The translations under genes and the position numbers were made by a program. Positions 36,059 to 44,138 of a stretch of DNA of 64,000 bases are shown here, piece by piece (positions within the stretch are counted from its first letter, which is position 1; every line of letters starts with the position of its first letter). This DNA is from Streptomyces albiflavescens (GTDB lineage: Bacteria > Actinomycetota > Actinomycetes > Streptomycetales > Streptomycetaceae), in contig NZ_BMMM01000010.1 in NCBI RefSeq assembly GCF_014645835.1, positions 1-64,000 of the forward strand. Direction: 5' to 3'. Under the pieces are notes generated by a model, which saw only the letters and a program-made list of their open reading frames with translations, was not told the DNA's origin and made no database searches.

Positions 36059-36670
36059 ATGGTTCCCACAGTTCCCATCGTCCCTCTCCCTCGGCGACCG
36101 CTCGACTCGAGCGATCCAGTACTGCGGTGGTACGAGAACGAACTGGGCTGGGCGGCAGTGCCCGGGCCGCCGGTACGGCTTGTCACGGGGCTGCGCTTCG
36201 ACGTGCTGGAGGTGCCGGCGGAGGCGGGGCGCGCGGCGCTGCGGCATCTGGGCCCGGCGTCTCCGGTGACCTTGCAGGGGAACCGGATGCGGGTCCTGGT
36301 GGCCGCGGGCAGCGCGGACGAACTGCCGGGGCTGCTCGACTGGCTGGAGTGGGGCGCCCTCGCACTGGATCTCACGGCGATCGGCGCGGGCGGGAGCATC
36401 GAGGCTCCGCCGCCACCGGGAACGGCCGGGGCTCCCCACCCTTCGGGAATGCCCGCACTGCCGGCGGCTCCGGAAAACTCACAGGGGGCCGCCGTGTGGC
36501 TGCGGCCCCCCGAATTCGGGCGCGAGGTCGAACCCTCGCTGCCGACACTGTCGGCTGTGGGGGGCGGTGGGGGCGCCCCCGATCTCGTACGACTCGTGGA
36601 CACGATGGCAACGCATTGCCATCGCGTAAGGCTGCGGCGTACGTGTGCTCAGCCGTTGGCCTTCTCGTAG
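36059..36670 (+). CDS. Conserved Streptomyces protein next to lsr2
   Basis: A 203-aa soluble protein of unknown function. The N-terminal half (PTVPIVPLPRRPLDSSDPVL, WYENELGWA..PPVRLVTGLRFDVL) resembles the first part of the bifunctional primase/polymerase fold, but without the catalytic aspartates I would expect; I do not assign activity. A Pro/Ala-rich middle and a basic end (HRVRLRR) follow. ATG 36059 is the best start; a longer frame exists. It overlaps lsr2 tail-to-tail by 22 bp, a conserved neighbourhood in this genus. Confidence 0.75.
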   Translation: MVPTVPIVPLPRRPLDSSDPVLRWYENELGWAAVPGPPVRLVTGLRFDVLEVPAEAGRAALRHLGPASPVTLQGNRMRVLVAAGSADELPGLLDWLEWGALALDLTAIGAGGSIEAPPPPGTAGAPHPSGMPALPAAPENSQGAAVWLRPPEFGREVEPSLPTLSAVGGGGGAPDLVRLVDTMATHCHRVRLRRTCAQPLAFS

Positions 36671-36984
36671 GCCTCACGAATGGACGCGGGAACTCGACCA
36701 CGGTCGTTGACCTCGTAGCCGTTCTCCTTCGCCCACGCGCGGATCTGCGCGGTGTCCTGGCTGCCACCGGAAGCGACACGTGCCTTTCCGCGTCCGCCCG
36801 AAGCGCGGCCTCCGGTACGACGACCACCCTTCACGTAGGGCTCGAGAAGGCCACGGAGCTTGTCCGCATTGGCGGTCGTGAGATCGATTTCGTACGTCTT
36901 GCCGTCCAGCGCGAACGTCACGGTCTCGTCCGCCTCGCCACCGTCGAGGTCGTCGACAAGAAGGACCTGAACCTTCTGTGCCAC
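36649..36984 (-). CDS. lsr2: Nucleoid-associated xenogeneic silencer Lsr2
   Basis: An H-NS-like silencer of 111 aa that binds AT-rich DNA and keeps specialised-metabolite and acquired genes quiet. The N-terminal dimerisation domain (about 1-55) starts AQKVQVLLVDDLDG; a basic Gly-rich linker (54-75) follows; the C-terminal DNA-binding domain (about 76-111) carries the AT-hook-like RGR at 95-97 in NDRGRVP. The GTG at 36984 follows AAAGGAAAT. Confidence 0.96.
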   Translation of the reverse strand: MAQKVQVLLVDDLDGGEADETVTFALDGKTYEIDLTTANADKLRGLLEPYVKGGRRTGGRASGGRGKARVASGGSQDTAQIRAWAKENGYEVNDRGRVPASIREAYEKANG

Positions 36985-37050
36985 CGGATTTCCTTTCATC
37001 GATAACTTCAGGGCCGGGGGTCTGCGGCGTCCGCCGTTTCGCCGTCCCCT

Positions 37051-37079
37051 GTTATATGCAGTACTGCAGTACGTCGGAA
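37051..37079 (-). promoter_or_regulatory. lsr2 promoter with 12-bp palindrome
   Basis: A TATAAC -10 (37056-37051) and a weak TTCCGA -35 (37079-37074) are 17 bases apart. Between them lies the perfect palindrome GTACTGCAGTAC (37061-37072), suited to a repressor site. The surrounding 200 bp are relatively AT-rich, so Lsr2 self-binding is also possible. Confidence 0.5.
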
Positions 37080-37209
37080 AGCAAACCGCTTTTGCTGGAA
37101 AAACACAAACCCCTGGGGGAGACTCACAGGGCACTGGCAGACCGGAAACGTACGCGTTTCGGACATAGGGAACCTGGGCAAGCCGGTCCGCCGGAATAGT
37201 CGTCGGCGA

Positions 37210-37761
37210 TCACAGATGCAGAAGCATCCGGCTGTTGCCCAAGGTGTTCGGTTTCACTCGTTCGAGACCGAGGAACTCCGCCACGCCCTCGTCATAGGAA
37301 CGCAGGAGCTCAGCGTAGACATCGGTGTCGACGGGTGTCTCGCCGATCTCCACGAAGCCGTGCTTCGCGAAGAACTCGACTTCGAAGGTCAGACAGAAAA
37401 CGCGTCGAACACCGAGCCAACGGGCGGTCTGCAGCAACTTCTCCAGCAACTGATGACCGACGCCGAAGCCCTTGACCGCCGGGTTCACGGCGAGAGTGCG
37501 GACTTCCGCGAGGTCTTCCCACATCACGTGCAGCGCACCGCAGCCGACCACCTCAGTACTTGAGCCGGCGCCGCGTTCCGCGACCCAGAACTCCTGGATG
37601 TCCTCGTAAAGCGTCACCGTCGCTTTGTCGAGCAGGATGCGGCGCCGGACGTTCGCATCAAGCAGGCGGCGTACGGCCGGGACATCGCTGGTCCTGGCCC
37701 GGCGGACGGTGATGGCTTTTGCGGCGACTTCGGGATGCTCTGCGGGATGCTCAGCTGGCAT
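37210..37761 (-). CDS. Amino-acid N-acetyltransferase (short NAGS-like GNAT)
   Basis: A 183-aa GNAT-fold enzyme. The acetyl-CoA loop is visible in AEVRTLAVNPAVKGFGVGHQLLEKLL and the C-terminal substrate part in FCLTFEVEFFAKHGFVEIG. It closely resembles the short, kinase-less N-acetylglutamate synthases of actinobacteria (Mycobacterium Rv2747 type) that feed arginine synthesis, so argA is a reasonable guess, not proven. It starts 9 bp after the BlaI gene stop; a TAGCGT box lies just upstream of the ATG. Confidence 0.85.
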   Translation of the reverse strand: MPAEHPAEHPEVAAKAITVRRARTSDVPAVRRLLDANVRRRILLDKATVTLYEDIQEFWVAERGAGSSTEVVGCGALHVMWEDLAEVRTLAVNPAVKGFGVGHQLLEKLLQTARWLGVRRVFCLTFEVEFFAKHGFVEIGETPVDTDVYAELLRSYDEGVAEFLGLERVKPNTLGNSRMLLHL

Positions 37762-37770
37762 GGGCGGACG

Positions 37771-38226
37771 CTATCGCCCGGCGTCGCCCTCGGCCGCGGC
37801 GGGGTTCTCGTCCACCGGGTTCCCGGTGGGGTTCTCCGACGTTGGCGTTTCGGTGGTGGGGGTTTCCGGTCCCTGGACCATACGCACGGCATCGCGCAGG
37901 GCTTCGCGCTGTTCCGGGGACATCATGCCGAAGAAGGCGACGAGAGCGGCGGCGGGGTTGTCACTCTGCGACCAGGCATCGTTCATCAGTGCGGCCGCGT
38001 AGGCGGCACGTGTGGAGACCGCCTCATATCGATAGGCCCGGCCTTCGGCCTCACGGCGCACCCAGCCCTTCTGATGGAGATTGTCCAAAACGGTCATCAC
38101 CGTGGTGTACGCGATGGACCGTTCCCGCTGAAGGTCTTCCAGGACTTCTCGAACGGTCACCGGGCGGTTCCACTTCCACACCCGCGTCATGACCGCGTCT
38201 TCGAGTTCTCCCAATGGGCGAGGCAC
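37771..38226 (-). CDS. BlaI/MecI family transcriptional regulator
   Basis: A 151-aa winged-helix repressor: LGELEDAVMTRVWKW, the recognition helix region SIAYTTVMTVLDNLHQKGWV, and YRYEAVSTRAAY. The C-terminal 35 residues are Pro/Thr-rich and likely unstructured. No BlaR-type M56 sensor protease gene is adjacent, so it is an orphan repressor here. GTG start at 38226, probably leaderless (TATTGT box 8 bases before). Confidence 0.9.
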   Translation of the reverse strand: MPRPLGELEDAVMTRVWKWNRPVTVREVLEDLQRERSIAYTTVMTVLDNLHQKGWVRREAEGRAYRYEAVSTRAAYAAALMNDAWSQSDNPAAALVAFFGMMSPEQREALRDAVRMVQGPETPTTETPTSENPTGNPVDENPAAAEGDAGR

Positions 38227-38427
38227 AGCTCAGAACAATAGTGGGAGATCACCAACAAAAAGGGCGTACGACTCGAAAAACGTATGAGTCGTACGCCGTC
38301 TTACGTGGATGTGGGCGCGGAGGGTGCGATACAGCTCAGCGCGGCCGTCCTCCGCAGTCCCGGTCGGCTTGCCCGCGGCTCGCCCGCCCGCGGCCGGTCT
38401 GTCGGCCCGCGGGTCTGCCGGCCGGGC

Positions 38428-38607
38428 TCAGACCTCGGTGTCGCGGGAGGCCTGGCGGGCGCTCTCCGCGCGCGCCAGGGTGGCGTCGACGACCGCGTCC
38501 TCCTTGGCCTTGTTGGCCCCGCCCTGGGTCTTCACGATCGTCACGATCAGCCCGATGAAGAACACGGCCATCACTACGGGGGGCACGAGCGCGGAGACAT
38601 AGTCCAT
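38428..38607 (-). CDS. Small single-span membrane protein (59 aa)
   Basis: A 59-aa protein starting MDYVSALVPPVVMAVFFIG: one transmembrane helix at about 5-25, then a polar helix rich in Lys, Asp and Arg. No family known to me; the composition resembles small Streptomyces membrane proteins. The ATG at 38607 is only 2 bases from GGAGG, and a TACTCT box precedes it, so leaderless initiation is possible. It lies 14 bp after the stop of the next upstream gene. Confidence 0.7.
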   Translation of the reverse strand: MDYVSALVPPVVMAVFFIGLIVTIVKTQGGANKAKEDAVVDATLARAESARQASRDTEV

Positions 38608-38621
38608 GCCCTCCAGAGTAG

Positions 38622-39260
38622 CTAGCCCGCCGCGAGCTGCTGAGGGGGGTTCGCCGGCGGCGGCGCGGCCTTGCGCTTCGGCGGGAACACCTCGCCGGGC
38701 GTGGGGATGGGCCGGTCCGGGCGCGGGGTCTTGACCGGAGGCTGTGGCTTCGGTTCGACGGCGGGCTTGTCCGCCGGTTTCTTGGCGGGTTCCTCGGAGG
38801 CCAGGCCCCCGGGGAGGGCCAGCAGCCGGGCGCGGGACGGAGGGACCAGCTGGGTCGTGCGGCCCGCCAGGCGGGCGCGTACGTCCGCTTCGGCGAGGGC
38901 CCTGCAGCGGTCCAGGAGGGTGGTCGCGGTGGGGTTGTCACGCAGGGCCCGGAGCGCGGCGAGGTCGTCGGGGTCCGGCCGGTAACCGGCGCCGAGCGCC
39001 TCCTCCAGAAGCGCGAGGTAACCGCCGGTGGCACCCGGCAGGGCGGCGCGGTAGCGGGCGAGGTCGGCCAGCAGGAAGGCCCGGAGCCTGGCTCCCTCGC
39101 GGGTCGCCTCGTCGACGGACTGGGCGAGACGGAGGCATTCCTGGACGTCCTCGGCCGAGGCGTGGCTGGGGTGCAGGGCGAGGGCGAGAGCGCGACGGAG
39201 CACACGCAGCTCCTCCGCACCGAACGCCATGCCGCCGCGGGATCCGTATGGCGTGGGCAT
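38622..39260 (-). CDS. Conserved helical protein with Pro/Lys-rich tail
   Basis: A 212-aa protein. Residues 10-140 are Ala/Leu/Arg-rich and probably all-helical; residues 155-212 are Pro/Lys-rich (KKPADKP, PKPQPP, PPKRKAAPPP) and disordered. No recognised domain. Conserved in position near coaX in streptomycetes as far as I know. Confidence 0.72.
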   Translation of the reverse strand: MPTPYGSRGGMAFGAEELRVLRRALALALHPSHASAEDVQECLRLAQSVDEATREGARLRAFLLADLARYRAALPGATGGYLALLEEALGAGYRPDPDDLAALRALRDNPTATTLLDRCRALAEADVRARLAGRTTQLVPPSRARLLALPGGLASEEPAKKPADKPAVEPKPQPPVKTPRPDRPIPTPGEVFPPKRKAAPPPANPPQQLAAG

Positions 39261-39423
39261 GCGCCGACGATACGCGCTAATCAGACAAAATCCGCATAGC
39301 AGGAGAGCGCGGCGCGTCTCCCTCCGGGTGCCGCGGGAGGGGTTCTCGCCCCGCCGCCGCTGCCCGTCCCGTCACTGGGGCGGCCGCCCCCAGCCCCCGC
39401 TTCGACCCTGGCGGCCTCGTACG

Positions 39424-39464
39424 CGAACGCCGGAGGGGCTGAACATCAGCCCCTCCGGCGTTCG
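39424..39464. terminator. Terminator hairpin downstream of coaX operon
   Basis: A perfect 19-bp inverted repeat (39424-39442 and 39446-39464) with a 3-base loop, 37 bp beyond the coaX stop. It belongs to the CGAACGCCGGAGGGGCT family of Streptomyces terminator repeats. Confidence 0.85.
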
Positions 39465-39500
39465 AGGAGTGGGAGTGTGCGGGCGGAGGGGGCGAAAGCC

Positions 39501-40298
39501 CTACGTACGCGACACGTTCCGCTCATAGACCAGCCGCAGTCCGATCAGTGTCAGCCATGGCTCGTGTTCGTCGATGACCGAGGCCTCGCCGAGGACCATC
39601 GGGGCCAGGCCGCCCGTGGCGATGACGGTGACGTCGTCGGGATCGTCGGCGAGTTCACGGGCCATCCGGTTGACGACCCCGTCGACCTGCCCGGCGAACC
39701 CGTACACGATGCCTGCCTGCATCGCCTCGACGGTGTTCTTCCCGATCACCGCCCGCGGCCGGGCCAGCTCGATCTTGCGAAGCTGAGCGCCCCGTACACC
39801 GAGCGCCTCCACGGAGATCTCGATACCGGGCGCGATGACACCACCCGCGTACTCCCCGCGCGCGGACACCGCGTCGAACGTCGTCGCCGTACCGAAGTCG
39901 ACGACGATGGCGGGCCCCCCGTAGAGCTCGACGGCGGCCACCGCGTTGATGATGCGGTCGGCGCCGACCTCCTTGGGGTTGTCCATCAGGATCGGTACGC
40001 CCGTCTTGATGCCGGGTTCGACCAGAACGGCGGGGACGTCGCCGTAGTAGCGCCGCGTGACCTCTCGCAGCTCGTGCAGGACGGACGGGACCGTGGAGCA
40101 GATGGCGATGCCGTCGATGCCGTCGCCGAGCTCCTCGCCGAGCAGCGGGTGCATGCCCATGAGGCCCTGGAGGAGCACGGCGAGCTCGTCGGCCGTGCGG
40201 CGGGCGTCCGTGGAGATGCGCCAGTGCTCGACGATCTCCTCCCCGTCGAAGAGGCCGAGGACGGTGTGGGTGTTGCCGACGTCGATCGTGAGGAGCAT
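39501..40298 (-). CDS. coaX: Type III pantothenate kinase
   Basis: First step of coenzyme A synthesis from pantothenate, 265 aa. ASKHA fold with phosphate motif DVGNTHTVLG at 6-15, the KTGVP and GADR motifs, and DFGTATTFD with AGGVIAPG in the C-terminal half. It is last in the DUF2520-panC-nadB-nadC-coaX operon, 5 bp after nadC, and uses the pantothenate made by PanC of the same operon. Confidence 0.95.
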   Translation of the reverse strand: MLLTIDVGNTHTVLGLFDGEEIVEHWRISTDARRTADELAVLLQGLMGMHPLLGEELGDGIDGIAICSTVPSVLHELREVTRRYYGDVPAVLVEPGIKTGVPILMDNPKEVGADRIINAVAAVELYGGPAIVVDFGTATTFDAVSARGEYAGGVIAPGIEISVEALGVRGAQLRKIELARPRAVIGKNTVEAMQAGIVYGFAGQVDGVVNRMARELADDPDDVTVIATGGLAPMVLGEASVIDEHEPWLTLIGLRLVYERNVSRT

Positions 40299-40303
40299 CT
40301 GCC

Positions 40304-41356
40304 CTACTCCGCCTCGCTCGTCGAGGCCGCGTCCGCCGATCCGTCGTGCGCCGACGCGTCATGCGCCGCTACCTCGTCCGGCGCGGCCTCGCGCAGGTCG
40401 AGGCCGATGTCCAGGATCGGCGAGGAGTGCGTGAGGGCACCCACGGCCAGGTAGTCGACACCCGTCGCGGCGTAGGCCGCCGCGTTGCCCAGGGTGAGCC
40501 GGCCCGAGGCCTCCAGGAGGGCGCGGCCGTCGACGAGGGCGACGGCCTCCTCGCACTCGACGGGTGTGAAGTTGTCCAGAAGGATCAGGTCGGCGCCCGC
40601 GTCCACGACCTCGCGCAGCTGGTGCAGGGTGTCGACCTCGACCTCGATCGGAACCTCCGGGAAGGACTCCCGTACGGCCTTGAAGGCCTGCGCCACGCCG
40701 CCCGCAGCGACCACGTGGTTGTCCTTCACCAGCGCGGCGTCCGAGAGGGACATGCGGTGGTTGACGCCACCGCCGCAGCGCACCGCGAACTTCTCCAGCG
40801 AGCGCAGGCCCGGCGTCGTCTTGCGGGTGTCACGCACGCGGGCCTTGGTGCCCTCCAGAGCGTCCGCCCACGCGCGCGTGGCCGTCGCGATGCCGGACAG
40901 GCGGCAGAGCAGGTTCAGCGCGCTGCGCTCGGCCGTCAGCAGGTCACGGGTGCGGGTGGTGACGCTGAGGAGCTTCTGGCCCTCCTCGACGCGATCGCCG
41001 TCGTCGACGTGCCGCTCGACCGCGAACTCGTCGGTGCAGACCACGGAGATGACCGCCTCGGCCACCCGCAGCCCCGCGACGACGCCCGCGTCGCGAGCGG
41101 TGAAGTCGGCGGTGGAGATGGCGTCCTCGGGGATGGTCGCGACGGTCGTCACGTCCACGCCGTGGTCGAGGTCCTCCTGGATGGCCACGTTGGCGATGTC
41201 CTCGACCTCGAGGGGGTCGAGACCGGCGTCGGCGAGGAGCTGGGCGAGCGCGGGGTCGAGGCCGCACTCCATGTACTCCTCGTCCATGTCGGCGCCGCAG
41301 CCGCAGCCGTCGCCGCAGCCGCCGCTCTGGGCGAGGGGAAGGTCGGGGGTGCTCAC
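40304..41356 (-). CDS. nadC: Nicotinate-nucleotide pyrophosphorylase (carboxylating)
   Basis: Converts quinolinate and PRPP to nicotinate mononucleotide with loss of CO2 in de novo NAD synthesis. About 350 aa. The core has RDTRKTTPGLR, GGG.NHR and KDNH motifs. An N-terminal extension of about 32 residues contains cysteines at 14, 18, 20 and 31 (GGCGDGCGCG), which could bind metal and is not part of the usual enzyme. GTG 41365 (4-bp overlap with nadB) is an alternative start; 41356 has better spacing from AGGAG. Confidence 0.94.
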   Translation of the reverse strand: MSTPDLPLAQSGGCGDGCGCGADMDEEYMECGLDPALAQLLADAGLDPLEVEDIANVAIQEDLDHGVDVTTVATIPEDAISTADFTARDAGVVAGLRVAEAVISVVCTDEFAVERHVDDGDRVEEGQKLLSVTTRTRDLLTAERSALNLLCRLSGIATATRAWADALEGTKARVRDTRKTTPGLRSLEKFAVRCGGGVNHRMSLSDAALVKDNHVVAAGGVAQAFKAVRESFPEVPIEVEVDTLHQLREVVDAGADLILLDNFTPVECEEAVALVDGRALLEASGRLTLGNAAAYAATGVDYLAVGALTHSSPILDIGLDLREAAPDEVAAHDASAHDGSADAASTSEAE

Positions 41357-41361
41357 TGCTC

Positions 41362-43149
41362 TCACTGCTCCTGGGGACGGGACGCCGGCTGGGGCATGGG
41401 GGTCCCCCCTGCTCGGGCGAAGCCGAGGGCTTGGGGGACGGTCGGGGGGAAGTCTGCTGTGTCGGTGGTGTGTACGGCGAGCGTCCGGTCGGGATTCAGC
41501 CGTACGACGATGTGGCGGCGCCAGTCGGTGTCGTCGCGGTCGGCGTGGTCCTCGCGCCAGTGGCAGCCGCGGGTCTCCTTACGCCGGAGGGCGGCGGCGA
41601 CCAGGACCCGGGCCACGCACAGGAGGTTGGTGGCCTCCCAGGTGTCGACGCCGGGCTCGGAGGTCTTTCCGTTCTCGTCGAGGGCGTCGCGCGCGTCGGT
41701 GTGCAGCCGCTGGAGGCGGTCGGCCGCCTGAGCGAGGGAGTCGGCCGACCTCAGCACACCCGCGCCGTCGGTCATGATCCGCTGGATCGCGAAACGGGAC
41801 TCGGGGGCGAGCAACGGGTGCGCGGGTTTCTCGGGGTGCGGGACCGGTACCGGCACGCGCGCGTGGAGGCCGTTCTCCGCCTGGCTCCGCGCGATGTCGA
41901 CGACGATGCGCTCGGCGTAGACGAGGCCTTCCAGGAGCGAGTTCGAAGCGAGCCGGTTCGCGCCGTGCACGCCGGTGCAGGCGACCTCGCCGCACGCGTA
42001 CAGGCCCGGGACGGTCGTACGGCCCCGGGCGTCGGTGCGCACGCCGCCGGAGGCGTAGTGGGCGGCCGGGGCGATCGGGATCGGCTCGGTGACCGGGTCG
42101 ATGCCGTGGGTGCGGCAGGCGGCCAGGATCGTCGGAAAGCGGTGCTCCCACATGTCGGCGCCGAAGTGCCGGGCGTCGAGGAACATGTGCTCGGCGTCCT
42201 GCTCCTGCATACGGCGCGTGATGCCCTTGGCGACGATGTCCCGGGGCGCCAGCTCGGCCAGCTCGTGCTGCCCGACCATGAAGCGCACGCCGTCCGCGTC
42301 GACCAGGTGGGCGCCCTCGCCGCGTACCGCCTCGGAGACCAGCGGCTGCTGGCCCTCGGCGTCCGGGCCCAGGAACAGGACCGTCGGATGGAACTGCACG
42401 AATTCGAGGTCGGACACCTCGGCGCCCGCGCGCAGGGCGAGCGCCACTCCGTCGCCCGTGGAGACCGACGGGTTGGTGGTCGCCGAGAAGACCTGGCCCA
42501 TGCCGCCGGTCGCGAGGACCACGGCGGGGGCGTGTACGGCTCCCACGCCGTCGTGCTGACCCTCTCCCATGACGTGCAGGGTCACGCCTGCGGTGCGGCC
42601 GTCGGCGTCCGTGAGGAGGTCCAGGACCAGCGCGTTCTCCACCGTGCGCAAGCCACGCGCGCGTACCGCTTCGACCAGGGCGCGGGAGATCTCGGCGCCG
42701 GTCGCGTCGCCGCCCGCGTGCGCGATGCGGCGGCGGTGGTGGCCGCCCTCGCGGGTGAGTGCCAGCTCGCCTTCGGTGGACTCGTCGAAGTGGGCGCCGG
42801 TCGCGATCAGGCGGCGCACGGCGTCGGGGCCCTCGGTGACGAGGATGCGTACGGCCTCCTCGTCGCACAGGCCCGCGCCCGCCACCAGCGTGTCGTCGAG
42901 GTGCTGCTCGGGGGTGTCGCCGTCGCCGAGGGCCGCGGCGACGCCGCCCTGCGCCCAGCGCGTGGAGCCGTCGTCGAGGCGCGCCTTGGTGACCACCACG
43001 GTCTTCAGGCCCGCGGCCTGGCAGCGCAGCGCCGCGGTGAGTCCCGCGACCCCGGAGCCGACGACCACGACGTCCGCGGTGAGGGCCCAGCCGGGGGCGG
43101 GCGCGTGCAGTCGTATGCCAGTACCTGTACCTGTGCCATTGCCGGTCAC
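41362..43149 (-). CDS. nadB: L-aspartate oxidase
   Basis: FAD enzyme oxidising L-aspartate to iminoaspartate for quinolinate synthesis, 595 aa. The dinucleotide motif VVVVGSGVAGLTAALRC is near residue 27, followed by RWAQGGVAAALG, the HPT region and RLASNSLLEGLVY. The start overlaps the panC stop (GTGA). The C-terminus carries an extra Pro/Gly-rich segment encoded by a palindromic insertion (41402-41439). No nadA is next to it. Confidence 0.95.
   Translation of the reverse strand: MTGNGTGTGTGIRLHAPAPGWALTADVVVVGSGVAGLTAALRCQAAGLKTVVVTKARLDDGSTRWAQGGVAAALGDGDTPEQHLDDTLVAGAGLCDEEAVRILVTEGPDAVRRLIATGAHFDESTEGELALTREGGHHRRRIAHAGGDATGAEISRALVEAVRARGLRTVENALVLDLLTDADGRTAGVTLHVMGEGQHDGVGAVHAPAVVLATGGMGQVFSATTNPSVSTGDGVALALRAGAEVSDLEFVQFHPTVLFLGPDAEGQQPLVSEAVRGEGAHLVDADGVRFMVGQHELAELAPRDIVAKGITRRMQEQDAEHMFLDARHFGADMWEHRFPTILAACRTHGIDPVTEPIPIAPAAHYASGGVRTDARGRTTVPGLYACGEVACTGVHGANRLASNSLLEGLVYAERIVVDIARSQAENGLHARVPVPVPHPEKPAHPLLAPESRFAIQRIMTDGAGVLRSADSLAQAADRLQRLHTDARDALDENGKTSEPGVDTWEATNLLCVARVLVAAALRRKETRGCHWREDHADRDDTDWRRHIVVRLNPDRTLAVHTTDTADFPPTVPQALGFARAGGTPMPQPASRPQEQ
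41402..41439. repeat. Short palindromic element inside the 3' end of nadB
   Basis: Outer arms GTCCCCC and GGGGGAC and inner arms CTCGG and CCGAG form an imperfect hairpin. This belongs to a short hairpin repeat common in Streptomyces genomes. It is read in frame and adds about 13 residues near the NadB C-terminus. Confidence 0.65.
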
Positions 43150-44138
43150 GAGGCGGCTCCGAAGGTGAGGGGGATGTTGTCGATCAGCCGGGTCGTGCCG
43201 ACCCGGGCGGCCACGGCGAGAACCGTCTCGCCGGTGAAGTCGTCCTCGACCTCCGTGAAGTCGGACGGGTCGACCAGAGCCAGGTAGTCCAGGACCAGCG
43301 GCGGCTGCATACGGGCCGCCTCGTCGAGGATCATCCGGGCAGCCGCGCGTACGCCCGAGGGGCCGCCGGGGACTGCCTTGGCGACGGCGTGCGCGTCGGC
43401 CGCCGCGCGGGACTCGCCTATGGCGCTGAGGGCCTCGGCACGCGCGCGGGTGGCGGGCACTTCGCGGGCACGCGCGCGCAGGGCCTCCTGCGCGGCATGC
43501 CGGTCACGGCCGGCGAACAGGGCCTGCGAGAGGGCCAGCGCGGTGCGCCGCTCCGTCGTCGAGAGGTAGCGGTTGCGGCTGGAGAGGGCGAGCCCGTCCT
43601 CCTCGCGCACGGTGGGCACGCCGAGGATCTCCACGCCGAAGTTCAGGTCGCGCACCATGCGGCGGATCAGCGCCAGCTGCTGGGCGTCCTTCTGCCCGAA
43701 CAGCGCGATGTCGGGCCGGGTGAGATGCAGGAACTTGGCGACGACCGTGAGCATGCCGTCGAAGTGGCCGGGGCGCACGGCCCCCTCCAGGCGCTCGCCC
43801 ATGGGGCCCGCGCTGATGCGGACCTGGGGCTCGCCGCCGGGATAGACCTCGTCCACGGCGGGGGCGAACACGACGTCCGCGCCTGCCTGTTCGGCGATCT
43901 TGACGTCGGCGTCGAGGGTGCGCGGATAGCGGTCGAGGTCCTCGCCCTGGCCGAACTGGAGCGGGTTCACAAAGACCGTGACGACCACTTCGCCCTGGTC
44001 CCCGGCGATTTCGCGGGCTGTGCGGATCAGCGTGGCGTGGCCCTCGTGGAGGGCGCCCATGGTCATCACGACGGCTCGGCGGCCCGCACGCGTGCGTGCG
44101 TGCAGTTCGTCGGCGGTGCGCAGCAGGGCGGTGGTCAT
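43146..44138 (-). CDS. panC: Pantothenate synthetase
   Basis: Condenses pantoate and beta-alanine using ATP, 330 aa. It has the HIGH-like motif MGALHEGHATLI, the FVNPLQFGQGEDLDRYPRT signature, FGQKDAQQL and the KMSKS-equivalent LSSRNRYLS. It overlaps both neighbours by 4 bp (ATGA upstream, GTGA downstream), so the operon is translationally coupled. Confidence 0.96.
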   Translation of the reverse strand: MTTALLRTADELHARTRAGRRAVVMTMGALHEGHATLIRTAREIAGDQGEVVVTVFVNPLQFGQGEDLDRYPRTLDADVKIAEQAGADVVFAPAVDEVYPGGEPQVRISAGPMGERLEGAVRPGHFDGMLTVVAKFLHLTRPDIALFGQKDAQQLALIRRMVRDLNFGVEILGVPTVREEDGLALSSRNRYLSTTERRTALALSQALFAGRDRHAAQEALRARAREVPATRARAEALSAIGESRAAADAHAVAKAVPGGPSGVRAAARMILDEAARMQPPLVLDYLALVDPSDFTEVEDDFTGETVLAVAARVGTTRLIDNIPLTFGAAS

